From contig OZ029914.1 of NCBI GenBank assembly GCA_964023275.1, positions 17,816,049-17,880,048 of the forward strand: a stretch of DNA of 64,000 nucleotides, written 5' to 3'. Positions 25,376 to 36,861 of this stretch are shown in pieces. The notes below the pieces were generated by a model. That model was not told the origin of the DNA and ran no database searches. It saw only the letters and a list, made by a program, of their open reading frames with translations. Source of the DNA: Norana najaformis (Eukaryota > Annelida > Clitellata > Crassiclitellata > Hormogastridae). A program made the position numbers and the translations under genes. Each line of letters begins with the position of its first letter. Positions within the stretch are counted from its first letter, which is position 1.

Positions 25376-26531
25376 AATGAGTGTGTGTAAAAGCATTCTC
25401 CGTTGACCATCACCTCTATGCTGATGACACCCAACTATTCATCTCTTTCTCTTCAAATTGTTTCAGTGAGTCTACAGATCATCTTCTTTGTGTGGTTAAA
25501 CAAATCTCCTCTTGGATGACATCTAATCTCTTATGCCTGAACCCATCTAAAACTGAATTCATACTTATAGGCCTACGTGACCAGCTCAAGAAAATTCCTG
25601 ACCCCTCTATCTCCCTCAGCCTGGACTCTGCCTCCACCCACACCTTTAATACTAACTCCTCTGTCCGTAATTTAGGTGTTATTTTCGACCAGAACCTTAC
25701 TTTTTCTGATCATATCACCCATCTTTCCCGCTCTTGCTTTATGCATATCCGCGACCTTCGCAGAATCCGTCCTATGCTTGACTTCAAAACCGCATCTATC
25801 ATTGCCACATCCATAGTCCATGCAAAACTTGACTACTGCAATTCACTTTTCCTCAATATTGACACAACCCAGATAAATCGCCTACAAGCTATCCAGAATG
25901 CTCTCGCACGTGCTGTCACCAAAACCCCCAAACACCATCACATCACCCCTGTTCTCAAATCACTGCACTGGCTTAAAATACCAGAACGAATAGAGTACAA
26001 AGTCTTATCCCTCACCTACAACACACTTCAATCCTCCCAACCCTCCTATCTTCGTCAATTATTTACTATCCAACCACTCCGTTCAACCCGCTCCTCATCT
26101 GTCCTAACACTTCTTCGCCCTCCCGTCACCTCATCCTTAAAATTTGGAAATCGCTCCATAGCCATAGCTGCCCCACCGCTTTGGAATAAACTCCCGCCAG
26201 AATTGCGACAGTTGTCTGGTCAATCATACGAACTCACCAACACTTCACCTCTTTCGGTTTCTGCGCAGGTCTTTCACTCAAGACTGAAAACACTTCTTTT
26301 CCAGAAATCTTATCCTGATTCTTCGTCTTCCCCTCATCTCTCTTCTCGCTTCAATTTCAAACAGCATCCACCGTAGCCGTCCGACTGTCTGAGTGCCTGA
26401 CTCCTGGATCTTGACCCTTTTGCCTATCGATTTTGTTTTGACTGAGCGCCTGTGAATAAGCTGGTTCCCGCGACTTAGCTTTTGTTGAGCGCTGTAGAAA
26501 TATCGAGATTACGATTACGATTACGATTACG
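25376..26531 (+). mobile_element. 5'-truncated L2/CR1-like LINE nested in the foldback element
   Basis: The frame 25381-26376 encodes the C-terminal part of ORF2: LYADDTQLFISF, WMTSNLLCLNPSKTEFILIG, NLGVIFDQNLTFSDHI, LDYCNSLFLNID, LHWLKIPERIEYKVLSL and APPLWNKLPPELR, ending in a stop. The frame is uninterrupted, so the copy is young. The 3' UTR is about 150 nt and ends in ATTACG repeats. A 10-bp duplication ATTTGTATTT flanks it (25366-25375 and 26532-26541), so it inserted into the right inverted terminus. It lacks the endonuclease and N-terminal RT and cannot move by itself. Confidence 0.9.
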
Positions 26532-26576
26532 ATTTGTATTTGTATTTGTTGATAGGTTTCGCCGCGTCTCCTCATG

Positions 26577-28080
26577 GGATACGGGAGCTTCACAGTGGAA
26601 TTTTGATGCAACGTTTTCGCATCTTGCTAATTTTGCTTACTGAAACGCACCATAAACCTACCATCGGAACAATTACTTTTAAATGTACATACATACCGTG
26701 AAGCACGATCAGTCACACTGCAGACCAATAACTAAATACTATTCTGGAGAGAGTTGTACCATACAACGAAACCAATAATTTTGACACAGCCTAATAAATA
26801 GACAAGGGGTGCACACATCACGTGATCAAAAGTCTTGTGACTGAAACGCATGAGTAATAAGGTCGAATGAGCGTCCAAGGTACATCATCTAACGAACATG
26901 CATGTATTGACACCTACAGACAGACGAAACTCTGAACGGAGATTTGCGTTTATGCTATTTACACAGGTCACGACCGTTACACTAAAGATAGTTTTATAGG
27001 CAGTCCATATAAACCATAAAGCCGACAGTCAGAAGCCCGAAAGTCCTTTAAAACATTCTCGAAACAAGGAATAACCCATGCATGTACCCCTTTGGAAAAT
27101 AGTCAAAACAATTCGCCAGGAACCATGGGAACTTTCAGAGTTTCAGAGAAACCAAGCCTAAGATAGTGACACCGCTAAGGTCTGAAGTTAGAGAAGGTGT
27201 AAGCCGACGGATAGAGTGCTATATAAATCAAGCACAAAGGCGCTGCAAACAGCTAAAGCAGGTTAATTTTATTGAAAAGAACGACAAGAATTTCGTTAAC
27301 ACGGTAACATATCCTTTGGATTAAACTACCGGAAATATAGTGGCGCCTGAAGTAAAAGATAGCGCAGCAGCAGTTCAGGAATGGACATCAATCAGAAAGG
27401 ACACCAGTCAAAGATGAAAGCGCTTCGGTGCATCCTCAACAGGCTTTAGGTTAGATAGGGCACAACTCCGTCAAGACGTTTGGGTACCAGGCGAGCTACA
27501 GAAGTTAAAAACTAACTAAAAAGACACAGAGCGTAGAAACTGGATGTCTGTGGGGGCGCCACCGATATTCCAATGGACAAGCGTTGCCAAATTTTTATGG
27601 CCATGGTTTCTGCAACAGAAAGCATTCCCCGTAAAATTTCAGGTCAATCGGGTAACTGGTGTCGGATTTACAAAGGGCAGAAAAACCATCCCCTATAATT
27701 AATGCTTCTCGCCCTTAACAAAAAAGCTGAATTGCGTGACATCGTGCGAAGTGTGACGAAAGGCAAGCAGGCCTAGTATAGATCGTGTTTAAGAATCTTA
27801 TGATTCCAATCAAAGTTAACGTCTACCTTACATTGCATGAATGACAACTGAGGTATCGTGACATCTGTCGACTGAACAAAGCCGATCTCTCCAGACAGCC
27901 ATGCCCAAAGGGCCAACAGCTACCCGCAATTGAGCCAGAACTAGTGCAACTCTACATTCAGGATGACTGGTGTTAGTTTATCTACATACTATGGTTCTTT
28001 AAGAAATCTTTAATATAAAAAAGCACTTTAAAAGCAGTTTCAAATACACAAACAACATACTGAAAAAATGGAATGCTTCA
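26577..28080. repeat. downstream duplicated block of copy B
   Basis: Aligns with 35330-36840 over its length and with 41380-42847, 47240-47740 and 53790-54945 in parts. Landmarks: CATACATACCGTGAAGCACG, AAACCAATAATTTTGACACAG, CATCACGTGATCAAAAGTC and TGTTTAAGAATCTTATGA. No gene seen. A TTTAAT at 28009-28014 (ATTAAA on the minus strand) is a candidate poly(A) signal for copy B. Confidence 0.8.
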
Positions 28081-28099
28081 CGGTGTAAATAACTCCAAT

Positions 28100-31000
28100 T
28101 TAAGGAATTGCTATAGCTTGTGCAAAGAAAACTCCAGTTGGATTGACAGTCACTTTGAGTTCGCTGCTTGGCTTAAACAGGCCGAGATATGTTCCGTCAA
28201 AGACTTCGGTAACATTGTATCCACTGACGCCATTTAATCCGAGATCAGATAGAACGATAGATACTTTTGTTGGCATAGCAGTGCCCATGTTGACAAGAGC
28301 AAATGCATAACTTCCAGTTGGCAGAATAGGCTTTGTCCAAACTTCAACATTTCCAATCTGCATCAGATCACAAAATTAGAGCTTTAATTTGTGGATATTT
28401 GATATCAAATGTGATAGAATACCACTGAGCTTTGCATACTATGCTATAATAATATAATAGCGTAATATGCTCACGTGTTTCAATTTTCCTTAAGAAATTT
28501 TATTTAAAAGACTTGCATGTGTAGATGACACTTGCCCAAAGTTTAAAGAAAAAGCAGCGAAATCGTGTACCTTGTACGCAAAAATCTATGATAGTTAATG
28601 GATAGCATGGTGCTAAAAACCATGATAGATAGCACTCCTTACCACTTTCTAACGGCAAAGGAAACTTTATTCTTCCTGACTAGATTTATCTTGGTGGATA
28701 AACCAATCCATTTGGACACAATTAAATGTATTTTAAATTATAATTTTAATGTTACATTAAAATTCTAATTATTAAAAGTAGTTTCTTCCAGCATAATGAG
28801 AAGAAAGGGACAATAGAAATGTCCAGGTATATTACATTATAACTGCAGTAAAATAAACATCTGGTTATGCATTGTTATAACATGTGTGTGCATGCGTAAC
28901 CTTGTTGATACGTTTGCCCTGAATTCCCAGAGGATCTTGGTCAATGGCGATTGCCCGTTTGTTCAGCAGAACAGCCTTTGATCCTGGTCGTATGTTACGA
29001 AGATCGACAGACATCAGCAACGGAGCCGCAAGAATCGACCACACTGCCATCTGGACTCTCTCCTGATCAAAGCTGAGGCCGAAATTGCCAATAACCAACT
29101 ACACACAACAAGAACTAGTGCACACATTGTTCAATGCCAAGTGATTTTACTCGAATCCAAGGTCATTCAGAGGTCCTTAAAATTTCCAGAATCATATACT
29201 ATAAATGCGCCCGCAACTCTATCCTTGAAATAACTCTCTACAAATTAAATTGAAAATTTAAGATGTACAAAATATAATTAAAACTAAAATTAATTAAATT
29301 TACAGACCTCATCTGGATCATTAAAGTAGCCAGGTCCAACCACGGAAGCAAAGTCTAATTCATTTTTGCCGTAGAATTCAATCACGCTTTTCACGCTGTC
29401 CCAGCTATCATCAATATCATCAAAATTGCGAGCCAAGTTGCATGCCGCTGCTTGTGCCTTATAGTCTGGCTACAATAAGCCAAACATTGAGAAGCTTTAA
29501 AATGTACCAAATCAATGTCCACATAGTGAAAACAAATGAAATAGAAACAAAAGAATGTACATACAGCCACCCATTCATTTGCAGTATCGCATTTCCATGT
29601 TGCAGATTAAATCAAAATGTAAATCAAAAATCTGTCCACAAAATTTCTGCATTGAAGGTAATATTCGGAACAACAAAAGTTACTCAGCTATCAATATTTA
29701 TATTTATCAGCTTTACTAGTTACCAATCAGGTTAAGCAAGAGCGAATCAAAGCTTTCTTTGCTTTTGCGTACATGTACCTCATTAGTAGTTGAAAAAGTT
29801 CCATGAATCAGTGTTCTTGTATCTTTGAGGAGTATCCCTTTAATCTACATAGATGGACGATTACGATCAAGATTATAATTTGGAATAAGGCGGTAGTTTT
29901 CCAATATTTTGTCCTAAGTCATGCAAAGTGTAATTTGGAAAGCAACATAAGCAGAACAACGAAATATTTTGTACAGAAGTCCATTAATCTATTTCTGTCA
30001 GAGAAAACATAATTTATAATCAAACCTTATGACCTGCTACCCGTTGATGCAGAGCATATTCGCAGCTGAAAGCTATTGGACGTCCTGTCATGTTCAGAAA
30101 GAAAGCCATCGGCGGATAACCTTCAAGAAATAACACAGCAGGCATGAAAAAGATCACATGCATAGAAATATAACCTGTTTGGCAAAATGATCCACCCGTA
30201 AATTAAATCTAGCACAATTTAATCATCATGATACTGCGTTAAACAGAATGTCTGTCAATGGATAACATTTAACACAGCAAAACAAGACTTCACAGAAAAA
30301 CTTCACAACTTAAATGCTACAATAAACAATACCAGCATCAGCACCTTTATCGATACCAATAGCAGCATTAGCAGCAATGAAATTATTAATCCAAACGGAA
30401 ACAATATAATTTAACTTCGGTGAACACTCTAGTCAATTATTAAAAGAATCTGGTGATAGGCCTTCATTTCGACCACCACACTGTAGCTCTTGTTACCATT
30501 TTGTTCGCATTCATCGAAACTAAAAAGGAAGAGTTATGTACATTATTACAGGTAAATATAGTTAAAGCACTAAAAAATGATGACAACGAGCAAGACCCCT
30601 GAAACTTATTTTAATAAAATAGTAAAATATAATTTTTAAAAATAAAATAAATTTATTCTCAACGTACCATCTCTGTAACCCTTTGGATCAAAGTAACACC
30701 CATCAAATTTCAGATAATCAACCTTCCAATCAGCAAACGTCTGAGCATCAAGCTGCAGGTAGAATAGACTGCCAGGAAAGCCATCACATGTCTTAGTGCC
30801 AATGTCTTCATATAAACCATATTTCAGATTTTTGCTATGCATCTGTTAAACATCGAACATCTTGAATAGCTTTATTCTACAAGGAATCTCTTCCAGTATC
30901 ACAACTGACACTCACGGAATGAATGAATTATAGAGTACCAAGAATGAAAAGCAGGAATGCTAACTGTTCAATAAATGCAATACACAGATGACGAAAACAA

Positions 31001-31821
31001 TTACGCAGAGACGTTGCCGCATGAAGAGAAATGCATTGCATGCTGAACAAAAATTTTATTCTACTCAAACTCACATAGTCTGCCAGGGCTTTTATACCGC
31101 TGGGAAACCTGACTGGATCTGGTTGAAGTCTCCCTTTAGCATCTCTTGTCTTTGCTAACCAACAGTCGTCCATGATGACATAATTGTAACCAGCTTCTCG
31201 AAATCCATCACTAGCCATTCGATCAGCCATTACTTTAAACAGCTTTTCACTACAAGAAGTACAGTAATAAAAGGTTTTCTCAAGAACTACATGTCCATTC
31301 TTATAAAAAAGTTCACCGTAAAAACAACTCTCAGTTTAAAATATGCATATATGGTTAAGAAGGTCTCCCATAAACTCGAATGGGAATTATTTCCTGATCG
31401 TAAAATTGGCCATGGTGCTCTGAAACTTCTAAATAACCCTTGCCCAATACCATTTCTCTGTATAATGTAGAATGTCCCTGTTAAGCAAAAAAATAATACT
31501 AGGGTTACGTCTAGTTGTATTATCCTTAGGAATTGTACTACCATAACTGAACAATGTAAAAATCAACTTCCCAAACAACTATTCTTGGTGTCAATTAAAA
31601 CTATTATAGTTAAAATAAAAGAAGGCTAATTGTACTTTCAAGTTGTGTAAAAACCTTATGCAATCATCTGGAAACTTAGCACAGTCTGTGTTGCATCGGA
31701 ACCTTTCCCAGTGCAACCAACCCATCGGAGGAGTTCTGATTAGTCCATTATCTAAGGCTACAACAACTGATCCCACCAGCGCCAGCAGAATTAGACCGTC
31801 ACACACGAAACGGCTCATCAT
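28100..31821 (-). CDS. GLA: alpha-galactosidase (GH27), copy B, 7 exons, 409 aa
   Basis: Exons on the minus strand: 31821-31655, 31249-31075, 30842-30668, 30120-30026, 29469-29308, 29098-28901, 28357-28100; 1230 nt in frame, same exon lengths and phases as copy A. Signal peptide [16 protein letters not shown]... leads to [13 protein letters not shown]. The nucleophile (LKFDGC), acid/base (ARNFDD) and pocket (SCEYALHQR) are intact, so an active alpha-galactosidase is likely. Exon 4 is almost the same as in A. It differs from A in TCDGFPG (A has TCAGFPG) and DPVRFPSG (A has DPDRFPSG). Compact introns: the one between exons 5 and 6 is about 210 bp, without the SINE insertion seen in A and D. M267 is Glu as in the other copies. 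Confidence 0.93.
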
Positions 31822-32062
31822 TACCCTATTCAAAACAACATAAAAAACTACAGAATTAGCATTAATTTTAACACTAAGCACTTAACAAATAATTACATTA
31901 GGAATGTAGTTCTTATCGTGGGATGAAATACTGGTATGTTTTTGGGTGTTTTAAAAGTCCTCACGATGCCTTACTTCCGGTTTCTCTGAAAAATCACATC
32001 TCGACCAGCTTTCACCGAATCGATTATGATTTTTTACGGCTGTTGAACTTGACCTGGTTAGC

Positions 32063-32395
32063 TACATTGATTGGCGCGTAGGCTACGTCAAGGCGCCTCT
32101 GAGTGTGAGGATGTCGGCAGCGTCCAAGTCGTGGTTCATTTCAGACATCTGAATCTCGGGGTAGCAGAGATCGAACACGGAGACCTTAAGTGGAGTGGCG
32201 CCCATTCAGACTGGCAGCGGTGGTGAAGGATCTCGCACAATAAATTCATGGAAAAATAAGAAGAGTCGTAATCGTAATCGTAATTCGAGATTTCTACAGC
32301 ACCCAACGAAAGCCACGTCACGGGGACTAGCTTATTCACAGGCGCTCAGTCAAAACAAAATCGATAGAGTCGAGGCCATACGGTCGCTATAGAAA
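32063..32395 (+). mobile_element. tRNA-derived SINE (family b) with a nested LINE tail
   Basis: Starts with TGGTTAGCTACATTG, ends with GAGGCCATACGGTCGCTAT, and contains GTGGCGCCC and GAAGGATCTCGC. It is interrupted at 32268-32365 by a 98-bp LINE 3' end. Confidence 0.7.
32268..32365 (-). mobile_element. 98-bp, severely truncated LINE 3' end nested in a SINE
   Basis: The minus strand matches the last part of the LINE at 25376-26531 (ATCGATTTTGTTTTGACTGA, GAATAAGCT, GCTGTAGAAAT, ATTACG repeats). It is flanked by the 6-bp duplication AGAGTC (32262-32267 and 32366-32371). Confidence 0.8.
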
Positions 32396-32532
32396 AAACG
32401 TGTACATTTACACTCACATTTACATTCAAGTGACCCTGTCCATTCCCTTGTTCATTATGATAATGGCCTTAAAGAAATTGTTAGATCAGACTGGATATGG
32501 GGTGATCTTCGTCATTTGGTAGCAATGTGGGG

Positions 32533-32705
32533 CACAGTAACCTATTGGAGAGAGTGTTCGGCTTGTAACGCGGGGTGTACGGGTTCGAAACTCCCCGAGA
32601 CGGTTACTGTGTAGGGACACTGAGCAAGTCTTTTACTCACAATTGCTCGGCGCCATCGACTGATGCCTATTCATTAGATAGTGGCGCCTAATGAATGCAG
32701 AAATA
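32533..32705 (+). mobile_element. tRNA-derived SINE (family c)
   Basis: A tRNA-like head has a B-box GGTTCGAAACTCC after GTGTTCGGCTTGTAACG. The body is GGGACACTGAGCAAGTC ... CTCGGCGCCATCGACTGATGCC. Confidence 0.75.
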
Positions 32706-32874
32706 ATAATGTGGCTCCTCTTTGTTATATGTTTCAGGCAGCACAGACCAGATGATGTGAGGTACAATAGGGGTATGTATTTATTCTAACACTTTCCTAG
32801 TGGAAGAATAGCTAGTTAGTTAGCACAACTGTGCGCAGCACAACCTTCATTCAGCTGTCGTCATTCCTCATCTT

Positions 32875-33370
32875 TTTTCCAAGCTTCAGTCTGTTCTCAG
32901 TGCTGCTGCCCGTCTTATTGGAGGCGTCCCAAGGTATGGCCATATAACTTCCTTTATGCGAGACACGTTGCATTGGATTCCCATTCAGCAGTGTATCCAG
33001 TTCAAGATTCTAACCCTTATGCGCAATTGTCTCGTTGGCTCTGCTCCATCATACCTTAGGGACTTCTGCATTTCGGCATTCTTGGTTCCAGGACGTAGCA
33101 CTCTCCGGTCGGCCTCCCTTGAACTCTTAACCGTCCCTTGTATGCGCACTGCTACAGCCCAGTTTAGAAGATTTGCCTATGTTTGACCTAATAGCAGGAA
33201 TCGCCTTTCCCGAGAGCTCCGGCTTGAATTCCTCAGTTTGTCCCTTCCGCAGTTTCGCAAGCGCCTGAAGTCTGTATTATTCGTCAGTAGTCTCACTGGT
33301 TTGGGTCGGGAGCGCCTCTGATGAGTCTATTCTTGAAGTGGCGCTTTATAAATGTCAGATTACAATTACA
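32875..33370 (+). pseudogene. 3' fragment of an L2-like LINE (reverse transcriptase C-terminus)
   Basis: Encodes SVLSAAARLIGG, LHWIPIQQCIQFKILTL, APSYLRDFC and LRSASLELLTVP. A stop at 33184-33186 interrupts it, then it continues LELRL-like to LPQFRKRLKSVLF in the next piece. The tail is ATTACAATTACA. A short 5-bp duplication ATCTT (32870-32874, 33371-33375) fits the empty site in the paralogue at about 43380. Confidence 0.8.
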
Positions 33371-33623
33371 ATCTTAAATACGAGTTGGACCAAGATATCT
33401 GAATACATTGTCAAGTGCCAACGGCAGATGACACTCTTTTGGCTGGGTCTAAGAGTACACGAAAGGCTGCCAGTGGAGATTTTCCAGCTATTCAAAAATC
33501 AATTGCCTATGGACGAGCTTGTCATTCTTAACAAACTTTAACATAGTTTAGCTATAACAGCAACAACAACTAGAGGTTCTTAGAAGGTGCAACACAAAAG
33601 TCCAGATTCATAAATATCTACGA

Positions 33624-34240
33624 TCCGCTGAGGAACGCGCAGCCAGTGTAGGTTATCACGCAGAAGATCAGTGACGTGATTGTATGGTGTCCGGCCATAG
33701 ATGAGGCTGACTGTATCCGCTCTAGGTGACAAGTCGGCAGACCGCCAGCAGGCTGTAGCAATAGTGGACCCTAGAGACTATGAAGCTGTTGACCAAAGTA
33801 ACAGCGGTTGAGGTAGGCATGAGTCTGCGGATGGATTTCATGCGACGCAGTTGATAGAAGCAACCTCGAACAAGTTGATTCACATGGGCCGACATGGTTG
33901 TACTGTCAAAGTGAACTCCAAGGTTGCGAATGGTGTCAGCTGGTTGAACTTCAGCATCATTGAGGGGGAAGGGACTGCAGTCGAGCAGATGGCGACGCCG
34001 GAAGGTGGTACTCTATATGAATTCAGACTTTGATCGATTGAGTTTGAGACGGTTGGATGACATCCACTCTGAAATGCGCTCAATATAGAGTTTTTGTTTC
34101 AACACAGCGGTTTGTGTTGGCTTTCAGAAGAAGTAAAGCTGTGTAGGCCTATCATCCGCATAGGAGTGGTGAAGGAGACCATGCTCATATATAAACCTCT
34201 CCACATCAGCCGTGTATAATACGAAGATGAGGGGGCCCAG
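33624..34240 (-). pseudogene. internal fragment of a CR1/L2-like LINE reverse transcriptase
   Basis: The minus strand gives GPLIFVLYTADVERFIYEHG with HSYADD (RT active site), then in other frames NDAEVQPADTIRNLGVHFD, HVNQLVRGCFYQLRRMKSIRR and TLVNSFIVSRV. Frameshifts break it. It is absent at the paralogous place in the blocks near 19110 and 43870, so it is an insertion. Confidence 0.75.
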
Positions 34241-35084
34241 CTTGTCATGGGTCTGAGCAGTAAATAAGATTTTGCAGGTAAATCTTGAAACAGATGTAAG
34301 TCGATTATGGAAGTTGATCCACACAGGCTGAAGGATAACATTGCAGGTGATTTCAAAACAGAGATTAAATGAAAACTGTCAAAGCCTTTAAAGAATTTCC
34401 TAAGCTGGAGTATAGGTAGAAAAGGCTTTTTAACGATTTTGAGATAGCAGTGGTAGGACAAATGAGGCTATGAAAAGAAGCAACAGCAGAATACTAAATA
34501 AACTTTATCATCTTTTCAACCATGCTGCATGCACTATAGGGTTTTGTTCACGGATGCTGTTCATTAAGGGATTCAATTCCAATAGCTTTGTCACATATCA
34601 CTTAGCGGAATCTAGGCAAAACCAGTTCTTTGTCACGATAATGATTTCGTGGTGCTCAAAGCATTAGTTAAAGCCTTTGAGCATTAAGATAAATGCGCAT
34701 AGAAGTCACCAGATTAGATAATATCAATTGCTCTCTACCTTGGTGAGCAATATGGTTCTGCTTCTCCACATACCTTGCTATTACTGACTGCTGATCTTTG
34801 GATTATTTAAGCCTCTAACATAATCTTGAAAGTCATTCGTTCGACCTAAATTTAATCATCACATCTGTCATAGCTTTCTGCAACCGGTCACTGTTGGAAG
34901 ACTTGCTTCCTGCACAACACATACGCTGCATAGTTTTCACCCTGAACCACGTTGTGCATTTTACACCACCGTTCCATGGTGCTATTATTTTCTGTAAATC
35001 ACATTACACACTTTACTGCTTCGTGCACGGGAACATTTTCAGAAGTGGATCTTCCTCCTATACTTGCATTCACCCGGGCCAATC

Positions 35085-35275
35085 GGATTATCGGTAGCGC
35101 GTTTGGCTAATGATTATGCGGTTGCGGGCTCGGCTCCGTGTAACGACCCTGGGCAAGATGTTTGCACATACGTGCCTCTATCAGCAAGCAATATAATTTG
35201 ATACCGGCGTAAGCTGGAAAGTAAACATCAAGTCCTGCGAAGCGCTGGCTTTGTGTCCATGACCTAAGGATTCGT
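35085..35275 (+). mobile_element. tRNA-like SINE (family d)
   Basis: The head has GGTAGCGCGTTTGGCTAATGA and the B-box-like GGTTGCGGGCTCGGCTCC. The body is GACCCTGGGCAAGATG ... GCGTAAGCTGG. A paralogous copy lies at 46928-47105. Confidence 0.65.
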
Positions 35276-35329
35276 CCATTGCCTGCTCAAGGGCCTAAGA
35301 AAAGTAAATGAGCGCATCCCCTAAGTTCC

Positions 35330-36840
35330 TCGTGGGGCATGGGAGCTTTACAAAAAAATTGGATTTTGATGCAACGTTTTCGCATCTTGCTAATTTTGCT
35401 TACTGAAACGCACCATAAACCTAGCGTCGGAACAATTACTTTTAAATGTACATACATACCGTGAAGCACGATCAGTCACACTGCAGACCAATAACTAAAT
35501 ACTATTCTGGAGAAAGTTGTACCATACAACGAAACCAATAATTTTGACACAGCCTAATAAATAGACAAGGGGTGCAAACATCACGTGATCAAAAGTCTTG
35601 TGACTGAAACACATGAGTAACCAGACCGAATGAGCATCCAGGATACACTAACGGGCAGACACACATCAACAAATGGACATGCCTAACGGGCAGACACGCA
35701 TCAACTAATGGACATGCATCGATGCACACCAGCAGACAGATGAAACATTCCACGGAGTATTTGTGGTTATATTTTATCTTATACAGGTACCGAAAAAAGG
35801 CACTAATTTATGGGCTCAAATTCCTGTGTGAAGACCAGATAAAGCATAAGCCAGACTGTTAGAAGTCAAAAAGTCCTTTAAACATTCTGGAAACATAGAG
35901 TAACCAAGTGTCTTTTTGGAGAATAGCACCACAATTCGCCGAAAACCACGGGAACTTTCAGAGGAACCAAGCCCGGTGTAACGTATAGCGTGCTATACGG
36001 CCAGCAGAAAGGCGCTGCAAACAACTAAAGCAGGTTAATTTCATTCAAAAAAAAGGATAAGAATTTCACTAGTGCATAGGCTTACACGACAACATATCCT
36101 TCATAGTAAACTACCAGGGTATATAGTGGCGCCTAAGTCAACAATGGCGCAGCAGCAGTTCAGAAATGGACATTAATCAGAAAGGACACCAGACACAGCT
36201 GAGAGAACTTTTGTGCGTCTCCAGCAGGTTCTAGTTTAGATAGTGCGGAAGACTGTGTCAAGGCGTTTTGGTCTTAGTCAGGCCAGAGAAGTTTTAAAAA
36301 AATAACTAAAACACATAGTACATTGAATCTGGATATCGGTGGCGGCGTCACCGGCATTCCAAAGGATGATCGTTGCCAAATTTTAATGGGCAGGATTTCT
36401 GTAACAGTACCCCACTAAATTTCAAATTAATTGGTGCCCGGGTTTCGGATGTACAGATGGTAATAATGCCGTTTCCTATACATTATGTATGTCGCCGTAA
36501 GCACATTACCTGAACTACGTGAAAGTCAGTGAAATGTGACGAACAAGTAGTATCGTGTTTAAGAATCTTATAGCTCCAAGCACAGTTAACATTGGACGAT
36601 TAACATCGGCGGAATCGTGACCCCTATCGACTGACCGAAACTGGCGTCCATCGCCTTGCCCAAAGAGCCAACAGCTACCGACAGCCAAGCAAATATTTTT
36701 GTAACACTAGAGTCAAGATCACTGGTGTTAGTTTATCTACATACTATTGTCCTTCAGGAAATTCTTTAATAAAAAAGTGCAATTAAAAGAGCAAACCTTC
36801 AAATACAGAAACAGCATACTGAAAAAAAACCGGAATGTTA
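35330..36840. repeat. downstream duplicated block of copy C
   Basis: Close paralogue of 26577-28080. It includes a short local duplication of GGGCAGACACGCATCAAC.AATGGACATGC near 35653-35710. TTTAAT at 36765-36770 is a candidate poly(A) signal (ATTAAA on the minus strand), about 92 nt after the stop of copy C. No gene seen. Confidence 0.8.
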
Positions 36841-36861
36841 CACGGTGTAAATAACTCCAAT

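Larger units (their letters stand above)
20024..26567. mobile_element. foldback-type DNA transposon with inverted arrays of a 186-bp repeat
   Basis: The ends are inverted: ACGTATAAAAACCTATCAAC at the left; the reverse complement of the right end reads ACGCGGCGAAACCTATCAAC. Both continue as ..ATAAATACA...CCGGATTCCGGG. A 9-bp direct duplication CTCCTCATG flanks it (20015-20023 and 26568-26576). Removing the element joins sequence that matches the uninterrupted paralogue near 35300-35390, which is an empty site. The left arm (about 20290-21430) holds about six head-to-tail 186-bp units, the right arm (about 24345-25210) about five in opposite orientation, and a loop of about 3 kb lies between. 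A LINE is nested in the right end. Without the LINE and its duplicated target the element is about 5.4 kb. No transposase was recognised. The build (long inverted arms of tandem repeats, 9-bp duplication) resembles Drosophila FB elements; relation by descent is not shown. Confidence 0.85.
31920..35330. repeat. upstream duplicated block of copy B, expanded by insertions
   Basis: Paralogue of 18530-20014. It is longer because it holds a SINE (32063-32395), a second SINE (32533-32705), two LINE fragments (32875-33370 and about 33624-34240) and a third SINE type (35085-35275). No host gene was recognised. Confidence 0.75.

Noticed and set aside
32540-32610. Functional tRNA gene
   Set aside because: The B box is tRNA-like but the body continues into a SINE core and lacks acceptor-stem pairing.
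33338-33541. 67-aa frame near the block upstream of copy B as a conserved small gene
   Set aside because: The paralogous segments near 18890 and 43400 do not keep the frame, and its first part lies in the LINE tail.
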